Positions 1 to 5,897 of a DNA stretch of 6,365 nt are shown in pieces. Each line of letters begins with the position of its first letter. Position 1 is the stretch's first letter. This DNA comes from a bacterium (lineage in GTDB: Bacteria > Ratteibacteria > UBA8468 > B48-G9 > JAFGKM01). The position numbers and the translations under genes were made by a program. The stretch covers positions 1 through 6,365 of the forward strand of contig JALNXB010000083.1 of the NCBI GenBank assembly GCA_023230585.1. Reading direction: 5' to 3'. The notes beneath the pieces were generated by a model. That model saw nothing but the letters and a program-made list of their open reading frames with translations. It was not told the origin of the DNA and made no database searches.

Positions 1-1
1 A

Positions 2-424
2 CTGCAGGTTCTTGCCATAAAATATTTACAATCACAGTTTATTCCACTTAACGAAATAAAGAAACTTCTAAAAGAAATAAAAGAAGAACAGATGGAACAA
101 CTCCTTACAAAGGAAGAAAAACTATTATCCCCTAAAATGCTTGCTCCGCTGGGAGGTGCCGGTCTTATATCACCTATAGCAGGTATATTAGCGGCTTTGG
201 GAACAACGTATCTTTTAAAGAAAAAAAACGGAGCAAAGAAAGAAGAGCCAAGCACATCTGTAAAATGGTTACATATACCTATCATAGATAAAGTTGAACT
301 AAACATACAAGAAGATTACCTACCTGAAAACGCTAAAGATAGAGATGAATTTATAGACCGACTCATAGCAAGAATACGGATATATCTACAGGGCGAAGAA
401 TCTAAATGGAAAGAAGAAAAATAG
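2..424 (+). CDS. MerR-like transcriptional regulator with hydrophobic middle segment, 5'-truncated by the window edge
   Basis: The reading frame is open from base 2 to the TAG at 422-424, giving 140 residues. The ATG at 92 is an internal methionine, because the frame continues upstream with coding-like sequence. The first visible residues (LAIKYLQSQFIPLNEIKKLL) match the last helices of a MerR-type winged-helix DNA-binding domain, in which a hydrophobic helix is followed by a 'PLxEIkklL' turn and helix. Next come a charged helix and a Gly/Ala/Leu-rich hydrophobic stretch (about 137-217) ending in a lysine cluster, long enough to be a membrane segment. The C-terminal part (WLHIPIIDKVELNIQED, then an acidic and basic helix) resembles the 'W.ri.l..gVELh' tail of some MerR-family proteins. 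The N-terminal recognition helix lies outside the window. It is on the same strand as the later cluster but 573 bases from it, so a regulatory link is unproven. The family call is moderately sure; the membrane call is weak. Confidence 0.62.
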   Translation: MQVLAIKYLQSQFIPLNEIKKLLKEIKEEQMEQLLTKEEKLLSPKMLAPLGGAGLISPIAGILAALGTTYLLKKKNGAKKEEPSTSVKWLHIPIIDKVELNIQEDYLPENAKDRDEFIDRLIARIRIYLQGEESKWKEEK

Positions 425-495
425 TGAGTCCTCAGTGAACACCGTTCAGAGCGTGTAATTTGCTTTTACGGATTTGCAGGAATGAGGAGCTCTTG

Positions 496-518
496 CCTTC
501 TACCCTTAGGGGAGAAGG
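496..518. repeat. Palindromic repeat, 10-base arms with one mismatch
   Basis: The arms CCTTCTACCC (496-505) and GGGGAGAAGG (509-518) pair with one mismatch around a TTA loop. The sequence continues ATCAAGGATGAGGGG. This pattern of a 'CCTT..CCC..GGG..AAGG' hairpin followed by 'AAGGATGAGGG' resembles a dispersed intergenic repeat seen in many bacterial genomes. Membership in a repeat family is from memory of such sequences. The hairpin itself is directly visible. Confidence 0.6.
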
Positions 519-604
519 ATCAAGGATGAGGGGGGCTGTTAGCAGGCGAGGAAAAACGGAAGACGCAACGATAAATGCAAAGGGACTATTAATGATAAAA
601 ACGA

Positions 605-624
605 GGATTGCCACGTCGCAATCC
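605..624. repeat. Perfect 7-base inverted repeat GGATTGC/GCAATCC
   Basis: GGATTGC (605-611) and GCAATCC (618-624) pair perfectly around a CACGTC loop. The context (GAGGATTGCCACGTCGCAATCC) resembles the 'GAGATTGCCACG...GCAATGAC' type of dispersed repeat often found next to the ATTCCGG repeat, as it is here. There is no T tract after it, so it does not look like an ordinary intrinsic terminator for the first gene. Confidence 0.55.
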
Positions 625-660
625 CGCCGTAGGCGAAAAGGAACTCACCCCCTTTTTGTC

Positions 661-681
661 ATTCCGGACTTGAGCCGGAAT
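661..681. repeat. ATTCCGG...CCGGAAT palindromic dispersed repeat
   Basis: ATTCCGG (661-667) and CCGGAAT (675-681) are perfect inverted arms around ACTTGAG, preceded by TTTTTGTC and followed by CTCGC. The core GTCATTCCGGACTTGAGCCG is a very common interspersed palindromic repeat type in bacterial intergenic regions. It marks the region as a landing ground for small repeats, not as a gene. Confidence 0.72.
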
Positions 682-720
682 CTCGCTTTTATTACTCCTG
701 TTACGTGGGTTAGGTGAGAG

Positions 721-768
721 ATCCTGAAACAAGTTCAGGATAACAAGACGGGGCGTTCAGGATAACAA
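721..768. repeat. ATCCTGAA...TTCAGGAT palindrome with a tandem copy of its right half
   Basis: ATCCTGAA (721-728) and TTCAGGAT (734-741) are perfect 8-base arms around ACAAG. The right half is repeated: GTTCAGGATAACAA occurs at 733-746 and again at 755-768, a perfect 14-base direct repeat with a 22-base period. The palindrome belongs to the same general class as the ATTCCGG repeat upstream. The second half-copy suggests partial duplication or nested insertion of such elements. Confidence 0.7.
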
Positions 769-820
769 AGTGGGCGGGGAGAGGCAAGTGTGGGGGTGGT
801 TTACTAATACTTACTAAAAA

Positions 821-837
821 TTGGGAGTGAATCCCAA
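821..837. repeat. Small inverted repeat TTGGGA-GTGAA-TCCCAA
   Basis: TTGGGA (821-826) and TCCCAA (832-837) pair around GTGAA. It lies 27 bases upstream of a larger hairpin and may be part of the same composite repeat unit. Confidence 0.45.
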
Positions 838-864
838 CCTTGCTTGTATAGCGCGAACAAGTTT

Positions 865-893
865 TCACCTGCACAAAAGATTAGTGCAGGTGA
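865..893. repeat. Strong 10-base hairpin upstream of the DUF1232 gene
   Basis: TCACCTGCAC (865-874) and GTGCAGGTGA (884-893) pair perfectly around the 9-base loop AAAAGATTA. This is the strongest inverted repeat in the window. It ends about 105 bases before the chosen start of the DUF1232 gene. No T run follows, so it is not a standard terminator. It may be a dispersed repeat or the end of a small non-autonomous element. A leader structure for the operon is also possible. The sequence does not decide between these. Confidence 0.6.
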
Positions 894-986
894 GTTCACG
901 AATAGGCGAGATGGGGTTTACTGAATATTCACGAAAAATAATAACTAAAACATTTAGAACGCAAACCAACTGCCAATATAATGGCA

Positions 987-995
987 AAGGGGGAG
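987..995 (+). promoter_or_regulatory. Ribosome binding site that sets the start of the DUF1232 gene
   Basis: The purine run AAGGGGGAG lies just before the ATG at 998 and supports that start. Earlier in-frame codons, including an ATG at 911, have no comparable ribosome binding site and would pull the repeat-rich leader into the protein. Confidence 0.6.
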
Positions 996-997
996 CA

Positions 998-1375
998 ATG
1001 AGAGAAGATTATAAAGACGTGGTGTATGAAGGGATAGCAAAAACCACAAAAAAAGACGGACAATATGTAATAGACCACGAATATGTGATAAACACCCGGC
1101 TCGCAAATCTACAATCAGGTAAATTTCAGGAATTTGCGAAAAATGTAACTCTTCTATTTAAGATGTTAAAAGATTGGTGGGCAGAAAAATATGAATGCCC
1201 TTGGTCTACAATAGCTGCAATAATTTTTGCACTTGCATATTTTTTAAATCCTTTTGATCTAATTCCTGATGCTATACCTGTATTAGGGCTTGTAGATGAT
1301 GCGGCTGTAGTTGCTTTTGTCGTTGGTATAGTGCAAAAAGATATCGAAACATATAAAAACAAAATGTTGCAATAA
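998..1375 (+). CDS. DUF1232 (YkvA-like) small membrane-associated protein
   Basis: The protein has 125 residues from the ATG at 998. The frame is open further upstream, but those residues derive from the repeat-rich leader. The C-terminal half carries the DUF1232 hallmark: a hydrophobic helix (STIAAIIFALAYF, residues 70-82), then NPFDLIPDAIPVLGLVDD (84-101), then a second hydrophobic helix (about 102-113). The N-terminal half is charged and probably helical, with no known domain. DUF1232 proteins are widespread and poorly understood; the two hydrophobic helices suggest membrane association. It is the first gene of the 998-5880 cluster. A 41-base gap separates it from the next gene, which has its own ribosome binding site, so co-transcription is likely but tight coupling is not shown. 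The family call is confident; the function is unknown. Confidence 0.85.
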   Translation: MREDYKDVVYEGIAKTTKKDGQYVIDHEYVINTRLANLQSGKFQEFAKNVTLLFKMLKDWWAEKYECPWSTIAAIIFALAYFLNPFDLIPDAIPVLGLVDDAAVVAFVVGIVQKDIETYKNKMLQ

Positions 1376-1416
1376 GCAAAGACACTTGAAACAAATAATA
1401 TAAAGGAGAATAAACA

Positions 1417-2223
1417 ATGGTAGATCCGTTTTCAGGCGCAATAGTAGCTGCTGAAGTGGCTGCTGAAAAAACTGCAGAAATTGCTGCTGAAAAAGCAATG
1501 GAATACGCAGTTAAGGAAACGACACAAGCAACACTTAAAGAAACATCTGAGATACTATCAAAACAGATGAGAGAAACATTTATTAGTGAAAAAGATAAGT
1601 TAGCAACTGATAGAGCTGTTGCTAACAGCGAGCAGTTGACAGCAATGGAAAAAACATTTGCTGAAGATTTAAAAGATGGTGGTCCTGCAATAAGAGATGA
1701 AACACTAACAAGGTTAAATGCTTCAGCATACTCAGGGAAAATGGGAGAAGGCATTGAAAAACAGAATTTATCTTCTGTTGTGGATATAAAACCTAATCAG
1801 GAAATTACACTTCCTGATGGCAGAAAAACTATTCCAGATTTACAAGGCGTAGTTAGAAGAGATTTTAAATCTCCAAAATTTGATTTTAAAAACAACAGGA
1901 TTGTAGAAGAAATTATTGAAAAAGGAAAAACGATAGGTGAAGAAATAAAATTCGGCAAAGCAGACTATCTTATGCGAGAAATAGACAATGGTCATTTAGC
2001 AAAACAATTGGAAGGACATTTACGGACATCTGATTATACAAGACTTGTTATCTCAAAAGATGTTTTAAACAATAAACTTTTAATAGAAAAACTTTTTGAA
2101 TTACAGAAACAATTGTTTCAAAAAACTGGCAAAACCTTTGAAGTTCGGCCAAGTTTACCTGCTAAAGATACAGTAATGCTATATAGATTGGAAGTAATTT
2201 TAGAACAATCAAGGAGGGCATAA
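1417..2223 (+). CDS. Putative PD-(D/E)XK-fold nuclease with an Ala/Glu-rich helical N-terminus
   Basis: The protein has 268 residues; the ATG at 1417 is preceded by AAGGAG at 1403-1408. Residues 8-60 are Ala/Glu/Lys-rich with a repeated AAE pattern and look like a long amphipathic helix or coiled coil. Residues about 105-215 carry the spaced signature of a PD-(D/E)XK nuclease: G110-E111 in the first helix, P140-D141 after a 'LPDGRK' turn, E176-I-K178 at the end of a predicted strand, and Q197 in the following helix (LAKQLEGHL). The next strand reads YTRLVIS. These match the E...D...ExK...Q catalytic layout of the fold, which cuts DNA or RNA with a divalent metal. No named family was recognised. 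It lies 3 bases upstream of the next gene, in one cluster with a HerA-type ATPase, which fits a nuclease-translocase pair. The fold call rests on motif reading alone. A nuclease-fold protein without activity is the main alternative. Confidence 0.6.
   Translation: MVDPFSGAIVAAEVAAEKTAEIAAEKAMEYAVKETTQATLKETSEILSKQMRETFISEKDKLATDRAVANSEQLTAMEKTFAEDLKDGGPAIRDETLTRLNASAYSGKMGEGIEKQNLSSVVDIKPNQEITLPDGRKTIPDLQGVVRRDFKSPKFDFKNNRIVEEIIEKGKTIGEEIKFGKADYLMREIDNGHLAKQLEGHLRTSDYTRLVISKDVLNNKLLIEKLFELQKQLFQKTGKTFEVRPSLPAKDTVMLYRLEVILEQSRRA
2212..2217 (+). promoter_or_regulatory. Shine-Dalgarno AGGAGG inside the end of the preceding gene
   Basis: AGGAGG overlaps the last codons of the putative nuclease gene and lies 9 bases before the ATG at 2227. 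The placement suggests that translation of the two genes is coupled and that their products are made in similar amounts. Confidence 0.75.
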
Positions 2224-2226
2224 CCT

Positions 2227-2676
2227 ATGGCTTTTCAACGGATTTATTTTTTTGTAAAAGAAGAAGATTTATCGGAAGAGATTATTAATAAATTAAGTGA
2301 GTACGAAAAAATTATCAATGCTATTTTTGAGTCGAAAAACAAAGAGGGATTCACTGCTCAATATATCGATTTAAAAGAAAATATTTTGTCTGTTTTAAAT
2401 GATGTGTCAATAAATAAGGAATTTTTAGAAGAAAAGAATTATGATGAAATGAAAAATAATTTACGTTCTTTGAAAACAATAAACAACGAGTTGTATTGTG
2501 AAATAAAAGCAGACCTTGATTTAATACTTATAAATGTCAAAAAAATACAAAATCTTGTTGATTTATTACAGAAAGCAGAATCTGTCGTTCAGTTGAACAA
2601 ATTGTTATTAATTTTAAAGAAAGCCCTGTCACAAAAGTGTGCGATAATACAAATCTCTACTGAAACAGAGGAGTAA
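2227..2676 (+). CDS. Small helical protein of unknown function in the nuclease-ATPase operon
   Basis: The protein has 149 residues, with a strong ribosome binding site (2212-2217) and 3-base gaps on both sides. No known domain was recognised. The first residues (FQRIYFFV) could form a short strand. From about residue 15 to 140 the composition is rich in Lys, Glu, Leu, Ile and Asn, with hydrophobic residues spaced as in amphipathic helices, most clearly in LILINVKKIQNLVDLLQKAE and the LNKLLLILKKAL stretch. It has no signal peptide or membrane segment and no visible catalytic motif. Its position between the nuclease-like gene and the ATPase suggests an adaptor, assembly factor or inhibitor for that pair; this is inference from context only. 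The coding call is sound because of its length, codon use and tight packing. Confidence 0.85.
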   Translation: MAFQRIYFFVKEEDLSEEIINKLSEYEKIINAIFESKNKEGFTAQYIDLKENILSVLNDVSINKEFLEEKNYDEMKNNLRSLKTINNELYCEIKADLDLILINVKKIQNLVDLLQKAESVVQLNKLLLILKKALSQKCAIIQISTETEE

Positions 2677-2679
2677 TTA

Positions 2680-5600
2680 ATGAGAAAACAAATTAGGATT
2701 TTACAAGGACCAAAATTAACAAAACTTAAAAAATACAAGTATGTTGATTATGATTTTCAAGAAAGTTATTTTGAAATTCCAGAAATTATTGAAAGAGCAA
2801 ATGCTTTTATTATTGCACTTTATAATATAAATGCTTTGAATGAAGTTGTTTTTAAAGTAAGAGTTATATCTCAAACAATAGAATTTTTAATTGAATATTC
2901 TTCTTGCTTTGAAGAAAATATCAACAGTATTCTTGAAAAGCATTTTCCAGCAATAAGGATATCAAATATTGATAACACCCCAAATGGTTTTAAAAATAAT
3001 ATAGAATTGTATGGGATACCTGATGTTAGAAATTTTATTGATAAAGAAGAAACACTCTGGGATGTTATTCTTAGAAATGTTTCGCTTTATGATTTTGAAG
3101 TTGATATTACGTTGCATAAGATAGAGCAAAACAATCTTTTAGAATCAATTAAGCGCTTTCAAAAAATAATTAAGAGCGTTTCGCCGCGAACAGAAGCACA
3201 AAAAGGGAAATTCGCAGGCATGGGTAGAGCAAGAACAGAAATTGATCAGGAGGCTCGATTTGCAGTAGAATTTTTTAAAACACACTTAAGACGATTGATA
3301 GATGGCAATGTTTCTGGATTGTGGAATACAAAAATTAAAATTTCTTCTGATGAAAAAGAGAATTGTGATAATATCGCCAGTTTGTTTTCTTCTTTAACCA
3401 GTCCTCGTGATGAATATTTATATCCAGTATCTTCTATTAAAAAAGACCCTTTAGAAAGAATTAGCTATAAGGGGAGTTTAGCTGTTAAAAAAGGAATTTT
3501 TTCTGACGTAGAAAAAGGAAAGGAGGAGTATAGTCAAACATTATCCTCTTGTATTACATCTTTTGAAGCTGCCAGCATTATTGCTTTTCCTCAAAATGAA
3601 ATCCCAGGATTTAAAGTCAAACAACCTGTTATGTTTGGTGGGGCAATGGCAGAGCAAAAAGAAGGAAGAAACATCTCCTTAGGCAACCTTGTTTTGTTTA
3701 AAGAAACTGCAGTAAAAGAGCAAATCCCCATAAATAATTTTGTTAAACACTGTTTAATAGTAGGTACAACGGGAATGGGTAAAACACTGACAGCAAAGCA
3801 TATTTTATCCCAAATACATCAAGAAAAGATTCCATTCCTTATCATCGAACCCGCAAAATTAGAATATCGTTCAATAAAACAATTTCTTTCTTCTATATAT
3901 ACTGTGGGTTGTGAAAGTCCTGTAGGCAAAGAAAATAAATCTCCAATGAGAATTAATCCTTTTGATTTTCCCTCAGAATTAGGTGTTCAAACTCATATAG
4001 ACCTTTTAAAATCTGTTTTCAACGCAAGTTTTCCTATGTATGGTCCAATGCCTTATATTTTAGAAGTGGCTATAAATAATATCTATAAAAAAATGGGATG
4101 GGACCTGAAAAGCGGGAAAAATGTATATATTATGGAGTTAGAAAAAAAGAATATGGATGATGAAGTTAAGAAGTCCGATTTTTATCCTACTTTACAGGAC
4201 CTTCACGAAGAAATAGAATCCGTAATGCAAAAAACTGAATATTCACAAGATTTGACTAGCGATATCAAAGGTGCATTGAGAGTCAGGATAGGAAGTTTGA
4301 TGGAAGGAGCCAAAGGGTATCTTTTTAACGTACGCAAATCTAAACCTACAATTGAAGAATTGCTCTCTAAGTCAACTCTTTTAGAACTACAATATTTAGG
4401 GGATGACGAAGAAAAAACTTTTTTCATAGGACTCATCTTAGCAAGGATATACGAACATTATTTAGCAAAAAATGAATTTCCAGGCAAGCTTAAACACATT
4501 ACACTCATCGAAGAAGCTCATCGTCTCCTAAAAAATCAACCAGACAACGTTTCAATGGAATTAGCAAATGTTAAAGCGAAAGCTCTTGAAACATTTAATA
4601 ATATATTAGCAGAAACTCGTGGATACGGAGAAGGATTAATTATAGCGGAACAGATTCCTACTAAATTATCTCCTGACACTATAAAGAATACAAGTATGAA
4701 AATTATTCACAGATTATATTCAAAAGATGACAGAGAGATTATTGGTGATTCCATTGGGTTGAACGATGAACAAAAAACAGAACTTATTTATTTAGAACCG
4801 GGAGAAGCAGTGGTTTTTCATGAAGGGATAAATCAACCTTTGAGAGTTAAAATAGAAAACCGTGAAGATTTAAAACCAACAAGCGTTGAGGATAATAGTA
4901 TAAAATCCTTACAAATAGCTGAACCATATATTGCTTTTTTGATAGAAAATAGAGATTTTATAACTCTGATTCATAAAATAATAAATACATTTTTTGTGGA
5001 GGAAAATCTAAAAGAAGCTGGTTTGACATTAATAAGACAAGAAAGGGATAAGACGTTGGAATACGTATTAAAATCTTTAGGATTAAAGGTGACAGATGAT
5101 AACTTACGAAATACTATCATACAAGAAGCAACTACAAGAGTAGTAAATCATTATTTGAAAGAAATTGAAAGTAAAATTGAGAAAGGTTTTATAGCAAAAC
5201 TTAGATTACAGAAAATAGTCCAAGAATGTTTATTATTGGTTATGGTACACAATGGAGAGTTAAGCAAGGACAACACTTTAAATGCCATTAAAAGGTTACA
5301 AGAAAATTATTTTGAAATATTTCTTAACAGCAATAAACCTTACAAATCTTGCAAAAACTGTCAAAAAAGTTGTGTATATTTACCATTAATAGACAACATT
5401 TTGAATAACAAACTAACTGCAAATGACTTAATTTATGAAACTAATGAGAGAGCAAGAAAAGGATACATATTGCCAGGTGATACTCAATTAGATGATATGG
5501 CTAAAATGTTGAGAGACAAAGATATTTTAATATTTCAGGATATCATCAGTTTTCAGACATCAAAAAATTTAATAATATGTATTTTTGCAAATCAATATAA

Positions 5601-5880
5601 AGACAACAAAGATGAAATTGATAAATTGATTGGCATAATAGAGCTTCCTGAGGAACAAATTGATATTATTCAAAATAGAGAAAACGGTTCTGATGATGAG
5701 TGTTTAGAGGAAGTTAAGGAAGCGAAACACTGTTTTCAGGAAATGTTGGAATCAATAAATAATATTGCAAATAAAACTAAATTAAATAATATAAGCTTAA
5801 TAAACAGAAAACTTTCCTGGGTACTGTTACTTATAAGTATGATTCTTGCTTTTCTTCTTTGGTCAAAATATTGTGGCTAA
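2680..5880 (+). CDS. HerA/FtsK-class DNA translocase-like ATPase (DUF87 type) with Cys cluster and C-terminal membrane segment
   Basis: The protein has 1066 residues; GAGGAG (2668-2673) precedes the ATG. Residues 1-330 form a family-specific N-terminal region without a recognised motif. The ATPase core shows Walker A GTTGMGKT (362-369, K368), RINPFDFP (424-431), a helical insert beginning VFNASFPMYGPMPYILE (446-462), Walker B ITLIEEAHRLL with E611 and E612, a GYGEGLIIAEQIP segment (648-660) and a conserved-type arginine R678 (IIHRLYSKDD). This order is that of HerA/VirB4-like hexameric ATPases, which move DNA using ATP. A helical region of about 300 residues follows, holding C891-x2-C894-x3-C898, a possible metal site. 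The protein ends with a hydrophobic segment LSWVLLLISMILAFLLW (1045-1061) and KYCG, which would anchor the C-terminus in the membrane. It follows the helical protein by 3 bases. ATPase class is confident; nuclease partnership and defence role are inferred. It is longer than simple archaeal HerA (about 500-600 residues). Confidence 0.88.
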   Translation: MRKQIRILQGPKLTKLKKYKYVDYDFQESYFEIPEIIERANAFIIALYNINALNEVVFKVRVISQTIEFLIEYSSCFEENINSILEKHFPAIRISNIDNTPNGFKNNIELYGIPDVRNFIDKEETLWDVILRNVSLYDFEVDITLHKIEQNNLLESIKRFQKIIKSVSPRTEAQKGKFAGMGRARTEIDQEARFAVEFFKTHLRRLIDGNVSGLWNTKIKISSDEKENCDNIASLFSSLTSPRDEYLYPVSSIKKDPLERISYKGSLAVKKGIFSDVEKGKEEYSQTLSSCITSFEAASIIAFPQNEIPGFKVKQPVMFGGAMAEQKEGRNISLGNLVLFKETAVKEQIPINNFVKHCLIVGTTGMGKTLTAKHILSQIHQEKIPFLIIEPAKLEYRSIKQFLSSIYTVGCESPVGKENKSPMRINPFDFPSELGVQTHIDLLKSVFNASFPMYGPMPYILEVAINNIYKKMGWDLKSGKNVYIMELEKKNMDDEVKKSDFYPTLQDLHEEIESVMQKTEYSQDLTSDIKGALRVRIGSLMEGAKGYLFNVRKSKPTIEELLSKSTLLELQYLGDDEEKTFFIGLILARIYEHYLAKNEFPGKLKHITLIEEAHRLLKNQPDNVSMELANVKAKALETFNNILAETRGYGEGLIIAEQIPTKLSPDTIKNTSMKIIHRLYSKDDREIIGDSIGLNDEQKTELIYLEPGEAVVFHEGINQPLRVKIENREDLKPTSVEDNSIKSLQIAEPYIAFLIENRDFITLIHKIINTFFVEENLKEAGLTLIRQERDKTLEYVLKSLGLKVTDDNLRNTIIQEATTRVVNHYLKEIESKIEKGFIAKLRLQKIVQECLLLVMVHNGELSKDNTLNAIKRLQENYFEIFLNSNKPYKSCKNCQKSCVYLPLIDNILNNKLTANDLIYETNERARKGYILPGDTQLDDMAKMLRDKDILIFQDIISFQTSKNLIICIFANQYKDNKDEIDKLIGIIELPEEQIDIIQNRENGSDDECLEEVKEAKHCFQEMLESINNIANKTKLNNISLINRKLSWVLLLISMILAFLLWSKYCG

Positions 5881-5897
5881 AAACTTTTCTATTTTGA

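Larger units (their letters stand above)
425..997. other. Non-coding intergenic region packed with short palindromic repeats
   Basis: No frame here is convincing as a gene. The open frames on both strands run through palindromes and have no Shine-Dalgarno sequence or recognisable domain. The stretch 480-800 looks clearly richer in G and C than the genes on either side. It holds at least six inverted repeats, listed separately, and one tandem direct repeat. A small inverted repeat TGAAC-ACC-GTTCA (436-448) follows the stop of the first gene but has no T tract, so it is not called as a terminator. No clean -35/-10 pair was found for the downstream cluster. TTCACG (928-933) with an AT-rich stretch near 951-956 is only a weak candidate. 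Confidence 0.7.

Noticed and set aside
432..614. Minus-strand open frame of 60 codons
   Set aside because: It overlaps the same repeat cluster, ends in the small inverted repeat near 440, and has no ribosome binding site or domain.
460..717. Plus-strand open frame of 85 codons
   Set aside because: It runs through three palindromic repeats, is rich in Arg as expected from GC-rich repeats, has no ribosome binding site and matches no family.
821..997. N-terminal extension of the DUF1232 gene (in-frame starts at 821 or 911)
   Set aside because: The extra residues come from the hairpin-bearing leader. The ATG at 998 has the purine-rich ribosome binding site, and the resulting 125 residues contain the whole domain.
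425..997. CRISPR array
   Set aside because: The repeats differ from one another, are palindromic and irregularly spaced. There are no repeat-spacer units and no cas genes in the window.
1272..1754. Minus-strand open frames of 160 and 71 codons
   Set aside because: They lie opposite the DUF1232 gene and the Ala/Glu-rich repeat of the nuclease-like gene. They are Ser/Ala- or Leu/Phe-rich shadows without ribosome binding sites.
4203..4436. Minus-strand open frame of 77 codons
   Set aside because: It lies wholly inside the conserved ATPase core and is a shadow.
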